DNA from: Halobacteriovoraceae bacterium
Lineage (GTDB): Bacteria; Bdellovibrionota; Bacteriovoracia; Bacteriovoracales; Bacteriovoracaceae
DNA: 64,000 bases
Direction: 5' to 3'
NCBI GenBank assembly: GCA_002707495.1
Contig: PAMZ01000003.1
Location: 310,001-374,000 of the forward strand
A model generated the notes under the pieces. It was not told the DNA's origin and made no database searches. It saw nothing but the letters and a program-made list of their open reading frames with translations. Made by a program: the position numbers and the translations under genes. This document shows positions 27,201 to 35,711 of the stretch, piece after piece (the stretch's first letter is position 1; each line of letters starts with the position of its first letter).

Positions 27201-28333
27201 CTATTACCAGACATATCTAGATCTTTTCCTATGTTATATATTGCATCTGGAAATGAAGCAATATTTTGAAATTGATCTTTTGAGCAGATAAGATATTCCC
27301 TTCTGTCTGGAGTCCCATCGTCATTAGTATCTATAGTTAAACCTCCAGCGGCGAAATTGGGATTAGCAATCGCAGCAGGAGAGCACCCATCTGAATCTAT
27401 CGCAACAAACACCCAATTTGATCCTGGGGTATAGTAATTAGCGTTTTCTCCGTTCGTATTTCCAAAATTATCATTTAAACTCAAAACCTGCGCAAATCTT
27501 TGTTGAACAGGATCAAACTCGTTTACTCCAAGACCTCGATCAAGTACAGCTTGCTTGGCGGGTATTCCCGAACAATCAGAAGACTCATAAGTTTGTATAA
27601 TAAATCTATTGTCCCCAATGGCTTTTCTAAGGGGAAGATTAATTCCAGAATAATTTCTATAAGACTCAGTTAGAGGGCGACAATCAGAAATTAAACTTTC
27701 ATTGAGTCCACCGAAGGAGCCATCCAGTTTTTTTGAAAGCATTATAATTCGCCAACTTTGTTGAGCACCTTGCATGAAGAAGTCTCCCCCTCCACAGCCT
27801 AACTCTGGTGGTATTTCAGAAATGTTTTCTTCTTGAATCTTTTGACTGAGTCCAATGCAACTTCCCACCGCCAGTCTATATAAACTTTGATTATCTACGT
27901 CTATGAGGTCTTCAACTGCGGAAATCTGTCCACTGGCAACTCCCGCCTGTGCTCTCAAAAGACATTTTTGAAAGCTTGGAGCAAAGTCTAAGACTAACTC
28001 TCCCCCACCGAGATTAACATTCTCCTTTGAGTCGCATTGAACCGCGCCTTCAAAAATTTTATCGTGATCTCCACCATCCCAACCAAGAACTGTGAAGTCC
28101 CAATTTCCATTTGGTAGATCTATATTTAAAGTATCTGAAATTGGAACTGGTCTTATGATTTCTTTAGATCTATCTAGAGTTCTCGCATAAAATACTAATC
28201 CACCACCGTACTTTGAGCTTCCCGTAAGAGCGGCAACTGAAATCTTCGCACTGGTACTTCCTGGTTGCTCACCACAAGCAATGAAAAGAAGAGAAATTAA
28301 AGAAAGGCTTAGATACTTCATACGTTCATTCAT
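24263..28333 (-). CDS. Giant lipoprotein with GLUG-type repeats
   Basis: 1356 residues. GGAGG lies about ten bases before ATG 28333. The lipobox LLFIAC puts the lipidated Cys at residue 20. The N-terminal 330 residues are a beta-rich region with cysteines; after that come many GLUG-like turns of the form GGLIG / GGVVG / GGLVG separated by 40-60 residues (for example GGLIGTMNYGEIRSN, GGVVGWYYYEG, GGLVGAHEP). GLUG repeats are found in surface adhesins and form parallel beta-helices. The protein probably extends from the outer membrane as an adhesin or binding filament. It stands alone with about 210 bases upstream. Rapid evolution would be expected. Confidence 0.8.
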   Translation of the reverse strand: MNERMKYLSLSLISLLFIACGEQPGSTSAKISVAALTGSSKYGGGLVFYARTLDRSKEIIRPVPISDTLNIDLPNGNWDFTVLGWDGGDHDKIFEGAVQCDSKENVNLGGGELVLDFAPSFQKCLLRAQAGVASGQISAVEDLIDVDNQSLYRLAVGSCIGLSQKIQEENISEIPPELGCGGGDFFMQGAQQSWRIIMLSKKLDGSFGGLNESLISDCRPLTESYRNYSGINLPLRKAIGDNRFIIQTYESSDCSGIPAKQAVLDRGLGVNEFDPVQQRFAQVLSLNDNFGNTNGENANYYTPGSNWVFVAIDSDGCSPAAIANPNFAAGGLTIDTNDDGTPDRREYLICSKDQFQNIASFPDAIYNIGKDLDMSGNSTITGSFGGDLRGNNYTLTGITSPLFETITSTRSERMRISDIVIDAADIENNTDGVHFGILAKEIIDDGAGNDEIEIDRIRIENSQILDNSSAGLNRIGLLVGYINFDAPNANESLFIRKIDITSSDIISASTGTSHYGGLIGEIYYNNTGSVYGNLAFEENSLGYIYTTDANGQKVIDLNDDSGRILINAGADPEHSAGGLIGTMNYGEIRSNNRVKLDLVAQSNAGGLVGKYEPSALTEQRVSIQNSHADVVYTAAGAPAMGVGGVIGLVFSNSVAPNLDVKGVVSKLKIGDEGSEQFSQVNNLGGVVGWYYYEGAPSLRIYDSRVEMETYTRGTNHGGLVGAHEPNTAPSNYTNEGDYTIKGNLVYAILRDEQNGTVSGDAVNFYRGGLFGKVAQVSTRFNTIYGSIEAAEKAGGHSGRLDYSWVTEDQATMKIRVDGGRIGGAFGELLADPSADTHTIKYLDIEADLDSEIGAINCQNASDGCGALAGACFNPSPGTDLPIVVEFLGKVSLNGGDLTNTVNDLCPTDQAAGWTDGTEITASKLGDTDCTGLSGPFSVFNGSCQQLFLQKWQEVGIEKDESGTPLADYAAGTWTFTEVPRLLAGSIANPYELRTKDDWNAVGSDAFLLTKSFEVINDNDGGIDFSGGPFVPFGGNTTNKFSGNLFGAGTLYNIDFTSADLNEKGVVNILCGGKIGLRDYPLYIENSSFDLQTDSAGIIGRVTAGDPDCGQDNNGIFVRAYLVDINNTGALSVLSAGGLIGDIVTGVYDPVVEMDGSAFYGSVQADNGATGGMTSVGGLIGRTNAGTGEIRISNTAVTPYLLSSGNNTEAIIGGMIGAIVSNTQLSVEESYISFDAYSETLIDNISAPGVAGTFGGVVGKYGYPSIHNFRDLYIDFSRVEENNINAAFSGDIYGSNTAGSGPNQSEVAAIAGPGAGNGAGASAANDAFTAIEDLIDNWSYNDDWVVEDGLLVLQDRD

Positions 28334-28505
28334 CGGTTGTTTTTCCTCCTTTCTTTATTATGACATTAATTAACTCGACCTTTTGCTAAAAGCCTATTTA
28401 AACACTTGTAATAATTCGATTTCTTTCTTTTTTTAAAAGGGGTATTTAGACTTGTAAAATAGTTGAAAACTTGGAAAATGACTCATTCAATTGGCAGAAT
28501 TTAGG

Positions 28506-28537
28506 TCAGCAAAGCATGCCAGAGCACACTTTGCTGA
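28506..28537. other. Hairpin just after the OmpA-like gene
   Basis: TCAGCAAAG (28506-28514) and CTTTGCTGA (28529-28537) form a nine-base perfect stem with a 14-base loop, seven bases after the stop of the minus-strand OmpA-like gene. There is no T-run on that strand, so it may act as an mRNA 3'-end stabiliser or an imperfect terminator. Confidence 0.35.
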
Positions 28538-28543
28538 ATTTTG

Positions 28544-29869
28544 CTATTGCTGATAGACAGTTCTATTGCTCATTTTTGGAGCAGCATTGATTATAATATC
28601 GACTCTTCTATTTTGAGCTCGACCTTTTTTAGTACTATTTGAGGCGATGGGTTGAGTTTCTCCCATGGCTTCAACTTCGATACCAATATCGTTCTTTCCC
28701 GTCTCTCTAAGATAATTAGCAATAGTTACTGCCCGTTTCTTTGATAGTTTTTTATTGATACTACTACTCCCTGTCGAGTCCGTATGTCCCTGTACAATTA
28801 AGTATGAAGCATTAAGCTTTTCAATCGTTTTATCTACTTTCCTCAGTAGATCTTTAGATTCTTGAGGAACTTTTGCAGAACCAACTGCGAAGTTCATATC
28901 TTTAAGTCTTAAAATAAGCTTATCTCCTTGTTGATAAACTTCCGCCATCTCATCCGGATACTCACCAATCACTGCTTCAAGCTCATTTTGAAATTCTATC
29001 CTACTGACTAAAGCACCCGTCGCCGCATGGGAAACTTCAAGTCGATCATCTAAATACTCAATTCTATTATTAAGCTTGCCTAGGTCGCGATCCTTTTTGA
29101 CTAGCTCTAGCGCAACTTTCTCGGAAGATCCCTCCGCAATACCTGTCAGCTTCTGCATGACGTCCTGAAGTAGTTTTGAACTAAAACGGGCCCGATCAAC
29201 CTCTGCAATATACTCATCAGGCTTTCTTGGATTTTGAGCGATCATATTCTCAGCCGCTTTTAAATCTCTCATCGCTGTCTTAAAAGTCTCAGTTGCCAAG
29301 TCATCCGCTGATTTTTTTTGTGACCAATCAATACGGTTTCTCACCTCAGAAAGCTCATAGTGTTGAACGGCTCTAATTTCTATATTTTGGTAGTCTTTAA
29401 GAAATCTAGTGAATTCTTCATTATCTAAATCTTCATTAAAATTATTTGTAGTATCCGCTAGCTCACTATCTAAGTCGTGCAACTCCTCCCTAAGCTTGCT
29501 CGCATCATATACTCCGGCGTTTATCGCTTCTTTTCTAGCGAAAACGATCCTTTCTGGGCGATTAATGGCCTTAGTCGACTCATTCATTGATTTATTATAA
29601 TAGGCTTTTGCCATGGCAAGTTCGTCCATAACATCGGAATCTTCTTTTCCATCTCCCCAATTTTTGATGGCTTCCCTATACTCACTTTCACCTTTTAAGA
29701 AACTATTTTGCGCATAGAGGTCTGCCTGGTTATTCATAGCATCTGTTCTCAATTCTTCAACCTCTATAAAGGCTAGGTCTGGCTCGCTCGAAGCTAACTC
29801 AGCTTTTTTTACAGAAGCACAGCTGATCATCATCATCGAAATCATTAAAACTATAAATTTGTTTTTCAT
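28544..29869 (-). CDS. OmpA-like lipoprotein with long helical region
   Basis: 441 residues. Lipobox MMISC gives lipidated C17. Residues about 20-300 are mostly charged helix, with the N-terminal part resembling DUF4398 (LYAQNSFLKGESEYREA). Residues about 325-435 are an OmpA domain: LIVQGHTDSTGSSSINKKLS and AQNRRVDIII carry the peptidoglycan-binding Asp and Arg. The protein links the outer membrane to the cell wall, like Pal but with a longer arm. GGAG precedes the ATG, and an A/T-rich inverted repeat lies in the leader. Confidence 0.88.
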   Translation of the reverse strand: MKNKFIVLMISMMMISCASVKKAELASSEPDLAFIEVEELRTDAMNNQADLYAQNSFLKGESEYREAIKNWGDGKEDSDVMDELAMAKAYYNKSMNESTKAINRPERIVFARKEAINAGVYDASKLREELHDLDSELADTTNNFNEDLDNEEFTRFLKDYQNIEIRAVQHYELSEVRNRIDWSQKKSADDLATETFKTAMRDLKAAENMIAQNPRKPDEYIAEVDRARFSSKLLQDVMQKLTGIAEGSSEKVALELVKKDRDLGKLNNRIEYLDDRLEVSHAATGALVSRIEFQNELEAVIGEYPDEMAEVYQQGDKLILRLKDMNFAVGSAKVPQESKDLLRKVDKTIEKLNASYLIVQGHTDSTGSSSINKKLSKKRAVTIANYLRETGKNDIGIEVEAMGETQPIASNSTKKGRAQNRRVDIIINAAPKMSNRTVYQQ

Positions 29870-29970
29870 CTCTTCTCCTTTTTTAGAGTTTAAAACTCTT
29901 AAAGGATACTCTTTAGAATCGAAGGAATATTTGCGAGAACAAGAATATTTTGTGTCAAATTCTACATATT

Positions 29971-31188
29971 TTAGGCCTCTGAGTAGATATTTTTAAATTC
30001 CCCAACTTTAATGATAAGAAATGACAAGCCGCTCACGATGGTAAAACAGAGTGCTAAGGTCATGAAATTATCTTGAAATAAAGTAGAAACTAAAATACCT
30101 ACTGCAACTGAAACAAAACTTTGCACTGAACCAATAATTGAGGCGGCAAACCCCGCAATATGACCCATTGGGTTTAAAGCAAGTGTATTTAAATTTCCAA
30201 AAAGTAGTCCCAGACAAAAGAAAAAGACTCCCAAATAAATCATGAGAACCGAAAGTGGCGGGACCTGATATCCAGCAAGGTTTAAATAGACCAAAAAAAT
30301 GAGAGAAGAGGAACTCATGATTATGAGAGAAAATTTTATGAGTCTTAAAATTCCAAAATAATTTAGCAGTTTGGAATTTAATAATGAAGCCACCCCAATA
30401 GTAAACGCAAGACTACCAAAGAAAAGAGGAAACTTTTCTCCTAATTCATAAATATCCTGAAAAATATGCTGAGCTGAGCTTATATAAGTAATCATTACTC
30501 CAAAAATCAGTCCTGAGACAAATGTCGCAGAAAATGAAATAGGATTGAGAAAAATCTCAATTGTAGCAGAGATAAAAAATTTAGCACTTAACCTTTTTCG
30601 ATTTTCAATTGGTAGAGTTTCCGTTTGTCGAAGTGAAAACCAAATCATAATTAATATAGAGAGGATAAAGAGCATGAGAAAGATATACCTCCACGGCCCA
30701 AAGAATAATATGAACTGCCCAATAGTTGGAGCCAGAACTGGGACGAGGATAAAAACAGTCATAACAATAGACAGAGTTTTGGCCATTGCCACTCCAGAGT
30801 ATTCATCTCGTATGATTGCCATGGAAATAATACGAAAAGAAGCTGCCCCAAGTCCTTGCAAGAATCTTCCCACCAACATCACTTCCAGATTCGTTGATAG
30901 ATAAGAGATAGCACAGCCGATCAGAAAAACCAGACCTCCCATATAGACTGGCTTCTTCCTGCCGATTGCGTCTGATAAGGGGCCATAGAATAGCTGTCCT
31001 AATCCGAACCCCATAAAAATCACGGAGACGATATATTGAACTTTGACAACAGAATCAATATTGAGGTCATCTTCAATAAAACTTAGCGCCGGTAAAACGG
31101 CGTCAATTCCAAGTGCCATGATAGAGGTCATAAAGGCCATTAAAAGAACAAATTCTACATTTAACTTTTTTGGAGAAGTGGAAGACAT
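29971..31188 (-). CDS. Bcr/CflA-type MFS drug exporter
   Basis: 405 residues with about 12 transmembrane helices. ALGIDAVLPALSFIEDDLNI is the start seen in Bcr/CflA exporters, followed by GQLFYGPLSDAIGRKKP (motif A of the major facilitator superfamily) and GRFLQGLGAA. The family expels drugs or small metabolites by proton antiport. It lies between a kinase relic and an OmpA-like gene; no regulator gene is adjacent. Confidence 0.92.
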   Translation of the reverse strand: MSSTSPKKLNVEFVLLMAFMTSIMALGIDAVLPALSFIEDDLNIDSVVKVQYIVSVIFMGFGLGQLFYGPLSDAIGRKKPVYMGGLVFLIGCAISYLSTNLEVMLVGRFLQGLGAASFRIISMAIIRDEYSGVAMAKTLSIVMTVFILVPVLAPTIGQFILFFGPWRYIFLMLFILSILIMIWFSLRQTETLPIENRKRLSAKFFISATIEIFLNPISFSATFVSGLIFGVMITYISSAQHIFQDIYELGEKFPLFFGSLAFTIGVASLLNSKLLNYFGILRLIKFSLIIMSSSSLIFLVYLNLAGYQVPPLSVLMIYLGVFFFCLGLLFGNLNTLALNPMGHIAGFAASIIGSVQSFVSVAVGILVSTLFQDNFMTLALCFTIVSGLSFLIIKVGEFKNIYSEA

Positions 31189-31221
31189 GTATAAAGAAAT
31201 CCTTATTCTAAGATCTAAAAA

Positions 31222-31555
31222 TCAACCAACGTCTTTTTTCAGGTTAATCTTTGAGTAAGAATATAGGATTTCTTTGAGTTTGTCCTTATTAATAGGCTTA
31301 GAAATATAATCAACCATACCAGCTTTTAAACATTTCTCTCGATCTGACTCAAAAGCATTTGCAGTAATAGCTATAGTGGTTTTTTCCGAATAATTTTATT
31401 TCCCTGTCAATCATAGCAACTGCTGCAGGGAAATTCTCAACAAAGTTTTTCAATTGGTTAAGTAGTACAACCTTATTCGTATCTCGATCTTTCATACTGT
31501 TTTTTCGGATTCTTAGAAAATTAATCTTAGAGGAAACTAATTTAAAACCCGACAA
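31222..31555 (-). pseudogene. Relic of a PAS / histidine kinase / receiver protein
   Basis: The first half reads MKDRDTNKVVLLNQL...FPAAVAMIDREIK, the opening of a PAS domain in a sensor kinase. After about 31390 the meaningful frame changes and gives TIAITANAFESDREKC and AGMVDYISKPINKDKL, the C-terminal half of a response-regulator receiver, ending at a stop at 31222. The kinase core and the receiver's phospho-acceptor Asp are missing. It is therefore a deletion remnant of a hybrid kinase with a frame disruption at the junction, not a functional protein. Confidence 0.7.
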
Positions 31556-31575
31556 CCAACCAATAGAGACGGATA

Positions 31576-33615
31576 CTATTCAAAATATTCAGAATCAGCT
31601 GAATTTCTAAAGAGTATATATGTTTCACCATCATCCTCGTTAAATGTCGCTTCCAAAGCTCTGACCTGGTCATATAGGCCTCTAGTATCTCTTTTTCCAA
31701 AAGTATAATTAATAGCTGAATTCCTTTTAAGTCCAGCGTGCGACATCTCAATTTGATAGTAGACACTTGATCTAAAAGCTTCAGGATCAGGTATTAATTT
31801 TTTCATAAGAAATGGCATATACTGTCGATAGACATAGCTTCTTCTAAATGACATCACACTTTCAACCTTCTCCTGAGACGAAAGTGGGCTATCTATGGCA
31901 ATAATCTCATTTAACTTCTCTGCAAGTCTTTTAACTTCTCTTTGAAGACTCCCCGTATTTCTAGATCGAGTCGCACCTCTCGTTTGAGGCTTTCTAAAGA
32001 GAGGATTATTACGATATCTTCCTCTACGATCTTGATATATAGAAGTAAGAACTCTCTCAAAATCCTCCACGGTTTTATAGTTTTGCTGTAAATAAATTAA
32101 GCCGTTTTCATTTAAAAAGAATTGCATACGAAAATTAAAATCTTCCTTAACAACTCGAAAGGGAATAGGAAGTCCCCGAGCCCAGCCCCAACGCTCAAAC
32201 TTCGAAAATTCCGACTCGTTGGGAAGGTTGTACTCTAAGTCTGACTTTAAACTATTCTCCTCAATTGCTGTTAATGTAAATTCATCTCTTTTATTAATGG
32301 TTCCTATATCTGAGAACTCAAATTTATCTCCGCCTCCTGGGTTTCGAAACAAAGAAAACATTGTACTTGTTTGGTTGGAACTAAGGTCTATGAGTCCAAT
32401 ATCAAACCCACGCTCTCGATAAGTTGTATAAGAAGGAGCGTAAAAATAATTATTTCCCTCTGCTTCTATTTGGATAATATTATTTCGTGCATATGAACGC
32501 GAGCTCTGATAATTGAGAACCAACAAACTTAGATCCACTCCCCTTTGAGAGTTATTAAAATTAATCTGTCCTTCAAAGCCGCGTTCGATCCTTTTAGAAA
32601 GCTTATTTTCATCCTCCGCGACAATTTCAGAAATTCTTGGAATATTAGATAATAGTCTTTCTGTGGGAACTCTCTGTTCACTAAAAACTCTGGATGCAAT
32701 TCTAGCATCATTGATCATAAGCTTAGGGGTCATAAGATCATCATAAGCCTCACTAGCATCTGAATCATTTAAGTCAAAAATATAATCGAATACTAGTATT
32801 TCCCCTTGCTCTCTGGTCATAAAAAGCTCGAGAATATCAAAATCTAAAATTTCCTCAACGAGAAGTTCCGTAAAGCGGCTTGTAGGATTAATTTGAAAAA
32901 ATTCATAACCAATATTTGCCGAAGCTCTAACACCTCGCTCTTTTGATTCTCCAGCAAAAATCTTTACTCGAATTTTATTTTGTGCCATCCTATAAGTTTG
33001 GATGATAAATTTTCCACTCAAAACATAGTAAGCATTTAATTTTGTCGTTAAGCCGGCTACGGGGCTTGCACTTGGCTTAAAGCCAAGAAACATATTCATC
33101 CTAGCCTTAGTTGAAAAATAGTCTCCAGGCTCAAGGTTCTCTCTGACCACTTGTGAGTTCACTGGGATTTTTTTCATATTGTCGTCTATTTGAATAGAGA
33201 GTAAGGCATCAGATCTATCTGTAAATTGGCGGATAAATTTTAAAGTGGTGTCTTTTTCTATTCCGAGCCCCAAAGGAGAACCCATATTAAAAAGAAAATT
33301 TCCAGCATTTATTCCACTTTCAACTGTATAGGTATCAGAGCGAAGCCATAGGCCAGAAACTCCAGCCCCTTCGACTTCTCGCCTATATCTTGCTGCTAAA
33401 TTAACGCCTGTATCATCGTTTGTAATATTAAAAAGCCTTGCTCCCACATTTATATCCACCTGAGAGAGACTTTGCCTAAGCCTTTGCCCAAATCCATTAA
33501 GTCCGGCAAATCTATTAAAGTTATTCACTCGATTAAGCTGTGCATCTTGCTCAAGGCTCTGAGAAAAACCAAAGTTTGAAAACAGCATTAAAGCTGTAAG
33601 AGCGAGAGATTTCAT
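31576..33615 (-). CDS. Large envelope protein, probably outer-membrane or periplasmic
   Basis: 679 residues with a signal peptide (to about residue 18, NFGFS). The mature protein is rich in beta-strand-like segments and charged residues, with few cysteines. The first 250 residues (INVGARLFNITNDDTGVN) look barrel-like, while the C-terminal part is helical (LQREVKRLAEKLNEIIAI). It is monocistronic, followed by the kinase relic. I recognise no family; roles in envelope structure or export are guesses. Confidence 0.65.
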   Translation of the reverse strand: MKSLALTALMLFSNFGFSQSLEQDAQLNRVNNFNRFAGLNGFGQRLRQSLSQVDINVGARLFNITNDDTGVNLAARYRREVEGAGVSGLWLRSDTYTVESGINAGNFLFNMGSPLGLGIEKDTTLKFIRQFTDRSDALLSIQIDDNMKKIPVNSQVVRENLEPGDYFSTKARMNMFLGFKPSASPVAGLTTKLNAYYVLSGKFIIQTYRMAQNKIRVKIFAGESKERGVRASANIGYEFFQINPTSRFTELLVEEILDFDILELFMTREQGEILVFDYIFDLNDSDASEAYDDLMTPKLMINDARIASRVFSEQRVPTERLLSNIPRISEIVAEDENKLSKRIERGFEGQINFNNSQRGVDLSLLVLNYQSSRSYARNNIIQIEAEGNNYFYAPSYTTYRERGFDIGLIDLSSNQTSTMFSLFRNPGGGDKFEFSDIGTINKRDEFTLTAIEENSLKSDLEYNLPNESEFSKFERWGWARGLPIPFRVVKEDFNFRMQFFLNENGLIYLQQNYKTVEDFERVLTSIYQDRRGRYRNNPLFRKPQTRGATRSRNTGSLQREVKRLAEKLNEIIAIDSPLSSQEKVESVMSFRRSYVYRQYMPFLMKKLIPDPEAFRSSVYYQIEMSHAGLKRNSAINYTFGKRDTRGLYDQVRALEATFNEDDGETYILFRNSADSEYFE

Positions 33616-33805
33616 GTGGTATCCTTAATTCTTGGTTTCTGGCACCTTACCAATGTAGAAATATATTTTCTTTAGACTATTACTTTATTACAGAGTTTTT
33701 CACCTAAGTTGAGTCCTCCAAAAAACTCTCTATAAAATTTTCAACAAACGGGATTCGAAGGCTGATTTTCTATATATTCCGGCCATTCTAAAACTGGGGA
33801 ACAAC

Positions 33806-34621
33806 ATGAAATTGATAATGCTACTGAGTAGTCTATACTTTTCGCTTCCATTATTTGCGAGTTGCTGTATTTGCCAGACAGACAATGAAATAGAAAGTGA
33901 AATTCCCTTTTATGAGCTAGGTTGCCAAATGTGGCTTACGGGAAAATTCTGTTCTTTTGAAAAAATGGTGGATTTTGATGAGGACCTCAACGATGTTCTT
34001 CCTAAAGATTGCGACGATAAAAAAGTGAAAATCGGTTATGTCGGTCACTGGAGTTCATCTTGGAGATCGGAGCGTTTTATTGAAAGTAGAATAATGCCAC
34101 TTATTGAAGAGCGAAAGATGTCGGTAGAGATTGATAACACTGCATGTTCAGCCACAAGTGACACCACTAAACTTCAAGAATTTATCCTCTCTCTCAATAT
34201 TCCTTTTGAACAATATTTGATGTTTAAAGGTAATCAAGTGACCAGCACCGGCCTTTGGAGAAGAGCGACTCCTTGGAAAGAAAATTTCTACTCTATCGCT
34301 GATTCCAGAAGTCAGGACCCCCAGTTTCCAAAATGCTCTGAATTCGAAGATCGAACTTGTTCAGCAGAGTTTCAAAAAAATGAATCCGCCAAATGCTCTG
34401 ACGATGATTCAGGGGATATTAGAAGCCTTCAATGTTGTTTTACAGAGTATGAGTTTGAAAGAAGTGAACAACGACCAGGACCTCGCAGACCAGGTCGCAG
34501 AGAGCGAGTTACTGTAGAGACAACTGGCTACGCCTGGGTGGATGAAGCTCGATGTCTTCCGGCTGAAGACTATGAGGGCTATGGACTTACTGACAATATA
34601 GTCCGAGGCTTTCGAGATTGA
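33806..34621 (+). CDS. Secreted Cys-rich protein of unknown function
   Basis: 271 residues with a signal peptide (to about residue 18, PLFA). The mature N-terminus is SCCICQT, followed by about a dozen further cysteines, so it is likely disulfide-bonded outside the cytoplasm. Residues about 225-240 are a low-complexity Pro/Arg/Gly tract (RPGPRRPGRRERV) encoded by a short direct DNA repeat. GGGGAAC precedes the ATG. No family recognised. Confidence 0.65.
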   Translation: MKLIMLLSSLYFSLPLFASCCICQTDNEIESEIPFYELGCQMWLTGKFCSFEKMVDFDEDLNDVLPKDCDDKKVKIGYVGHWSSSWRSERFIESRIMPLIEERKMSVEIDNTACSATSDTTKLQEFILSLNIPFEQYLMFKGNQVTSTGLWRRATPWKENFYSIADSRSQDPQFPKCSEFEDRTCSAEFQKNESAKCSDDDSGDIRSLQCCFTEYEFERSEQRPGPRRPGRRERVTVETTGYAWVDEARCLPAEDYEGYGLTDNIVRGFRD

Positions 34622-34729
34622 GATTTTAGAGTTTTAAGACTGTCAAAAAATCATACACCGCCCGAAAATTCTTCTAACGAGAAGCTATGGACTCAATTAT
34701 ATCCTATTATTTTTATGTGGGAGATCAAT

Positions 34730-35668
34730 ATGAAGTCTATTTTCGCTTTTTTAATCGCATTATCAATTCATTCAAGTTTTGCAAGTAGTAATGTTAGTGG
34801 CTACAACTGTAGAGGAGAAGAATCAATTACCGCCTCTGAAATAGAGTCTTATTTCCAAGAGCTAGAATCTCCCATTCTTCCAGAGAGCTCCTATGGAGAT
34901 CTCACTTTTTATAACGAAAAAGAAATCTTAGTTGATTCATTTAAAACACTTTTTATCTCAAATAAGATCTTGGATTCAGTGCTCAGTATTTTTGGTAGAA
35001 GAACTGAAAATGTCCTCAGTTTTTACCGGTCTAACTATCCGGGTGATACAAATTGCACAGATGTTCTTTGTGCCGTCAAAAGTGTTTGGGGAGACGACCT
35101 AGGCCCAAAGATTTTATATGCTAAAGTGAAGTATAATTTCAGTACTTCTGAATACACCAAAAAAGGTCTCGTAAGATTTAACACACACCAACTCGACTCA
35201 ATTATTCAAGGGTTATCTGATATTCCCTACGAAGTTTTGCAAAGAGTTGAAGGATACGGTTTATCTAAGCCTAAAATCGTTTTAGGCAGAGTCAGAGACT
35301 CCTGGGCTTCCGCGGTAGGAGTTGGTTCAAAAGTTACCTTTAATATGGAAATTCATAATCCTTCAAACGATCAAGCAGGAACTATAAGTTGGAATACGCA
35401 AACAATGCGGGGAGTTTTAGTTCATGAGATCGGGCACCTCATTCACGGAACAGGTGGATTACTTTCAAAGTTTAAAAAAGAAGTTGATCTGGATTGTAAA
35501 ATTTCAGCCTACGCGGAAACAAATAACAAAGAAGACTTTGCTGAAACTTTTAGAGCATTTGTCTTTAACTCATCTGAATTACAACGACAATGCCCTGACA
35601 AATACCAATTTATGCGAAATCGAGTCTTTTATGGAATCTCTGAGCTTAAAGATGGTGGTTGTTTATAA
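34730..35668 (+). CDS. Secreted HExxH zinc metallopeptidase
   Basis: 312 residues from ATG 34730, chosen because GGGAG lies six bases upstream and the signal peptide (MKSIFAFLIALSIHSSFA) begins there; an in-frame ATG 15 bases earlier is less likely. HEIGHLIHG near residue 232 is the zinc motif, and EDFAETFRAF about 45 residues later looks like the downstream Glu ligand of gluzincins. The length fits one catalytic domain. An exported protease, one of five HExxH proteins in this region. Confidence 0.85.
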   Translation: MKSIFAFLIALSIHSSFASSNVSGYNCRGEESITASEIESYFQELESPILPESSYGDLTFYNEKEILVDSFKTLFISNKILDSVLSIFGRRTENVLSFYRSNYPGDTNCTDVLCAVKSVWGDDLGPKILYAKVKYNFSTSEYTKKGLVRFNTHQLDSIIQGLSDIPYEVLQRVEGYGLSKPKIVLGRVRDSWASAVGVGSKVTFNMEIHNPSNDQAGTISWNTQTMRGVLVHEIGHLIHGTGGLLSKFKKEVDLDCKISAYAETNNKEDFAETFRAFVFNSSELQRQCPDKYQFMRNRVFYGISELKDGGCL

Positions 35669-35711
35669 AAAGGCTCAGATTTCAAGGCTAATCCGACGAT
35701 AAGCAATTGAA

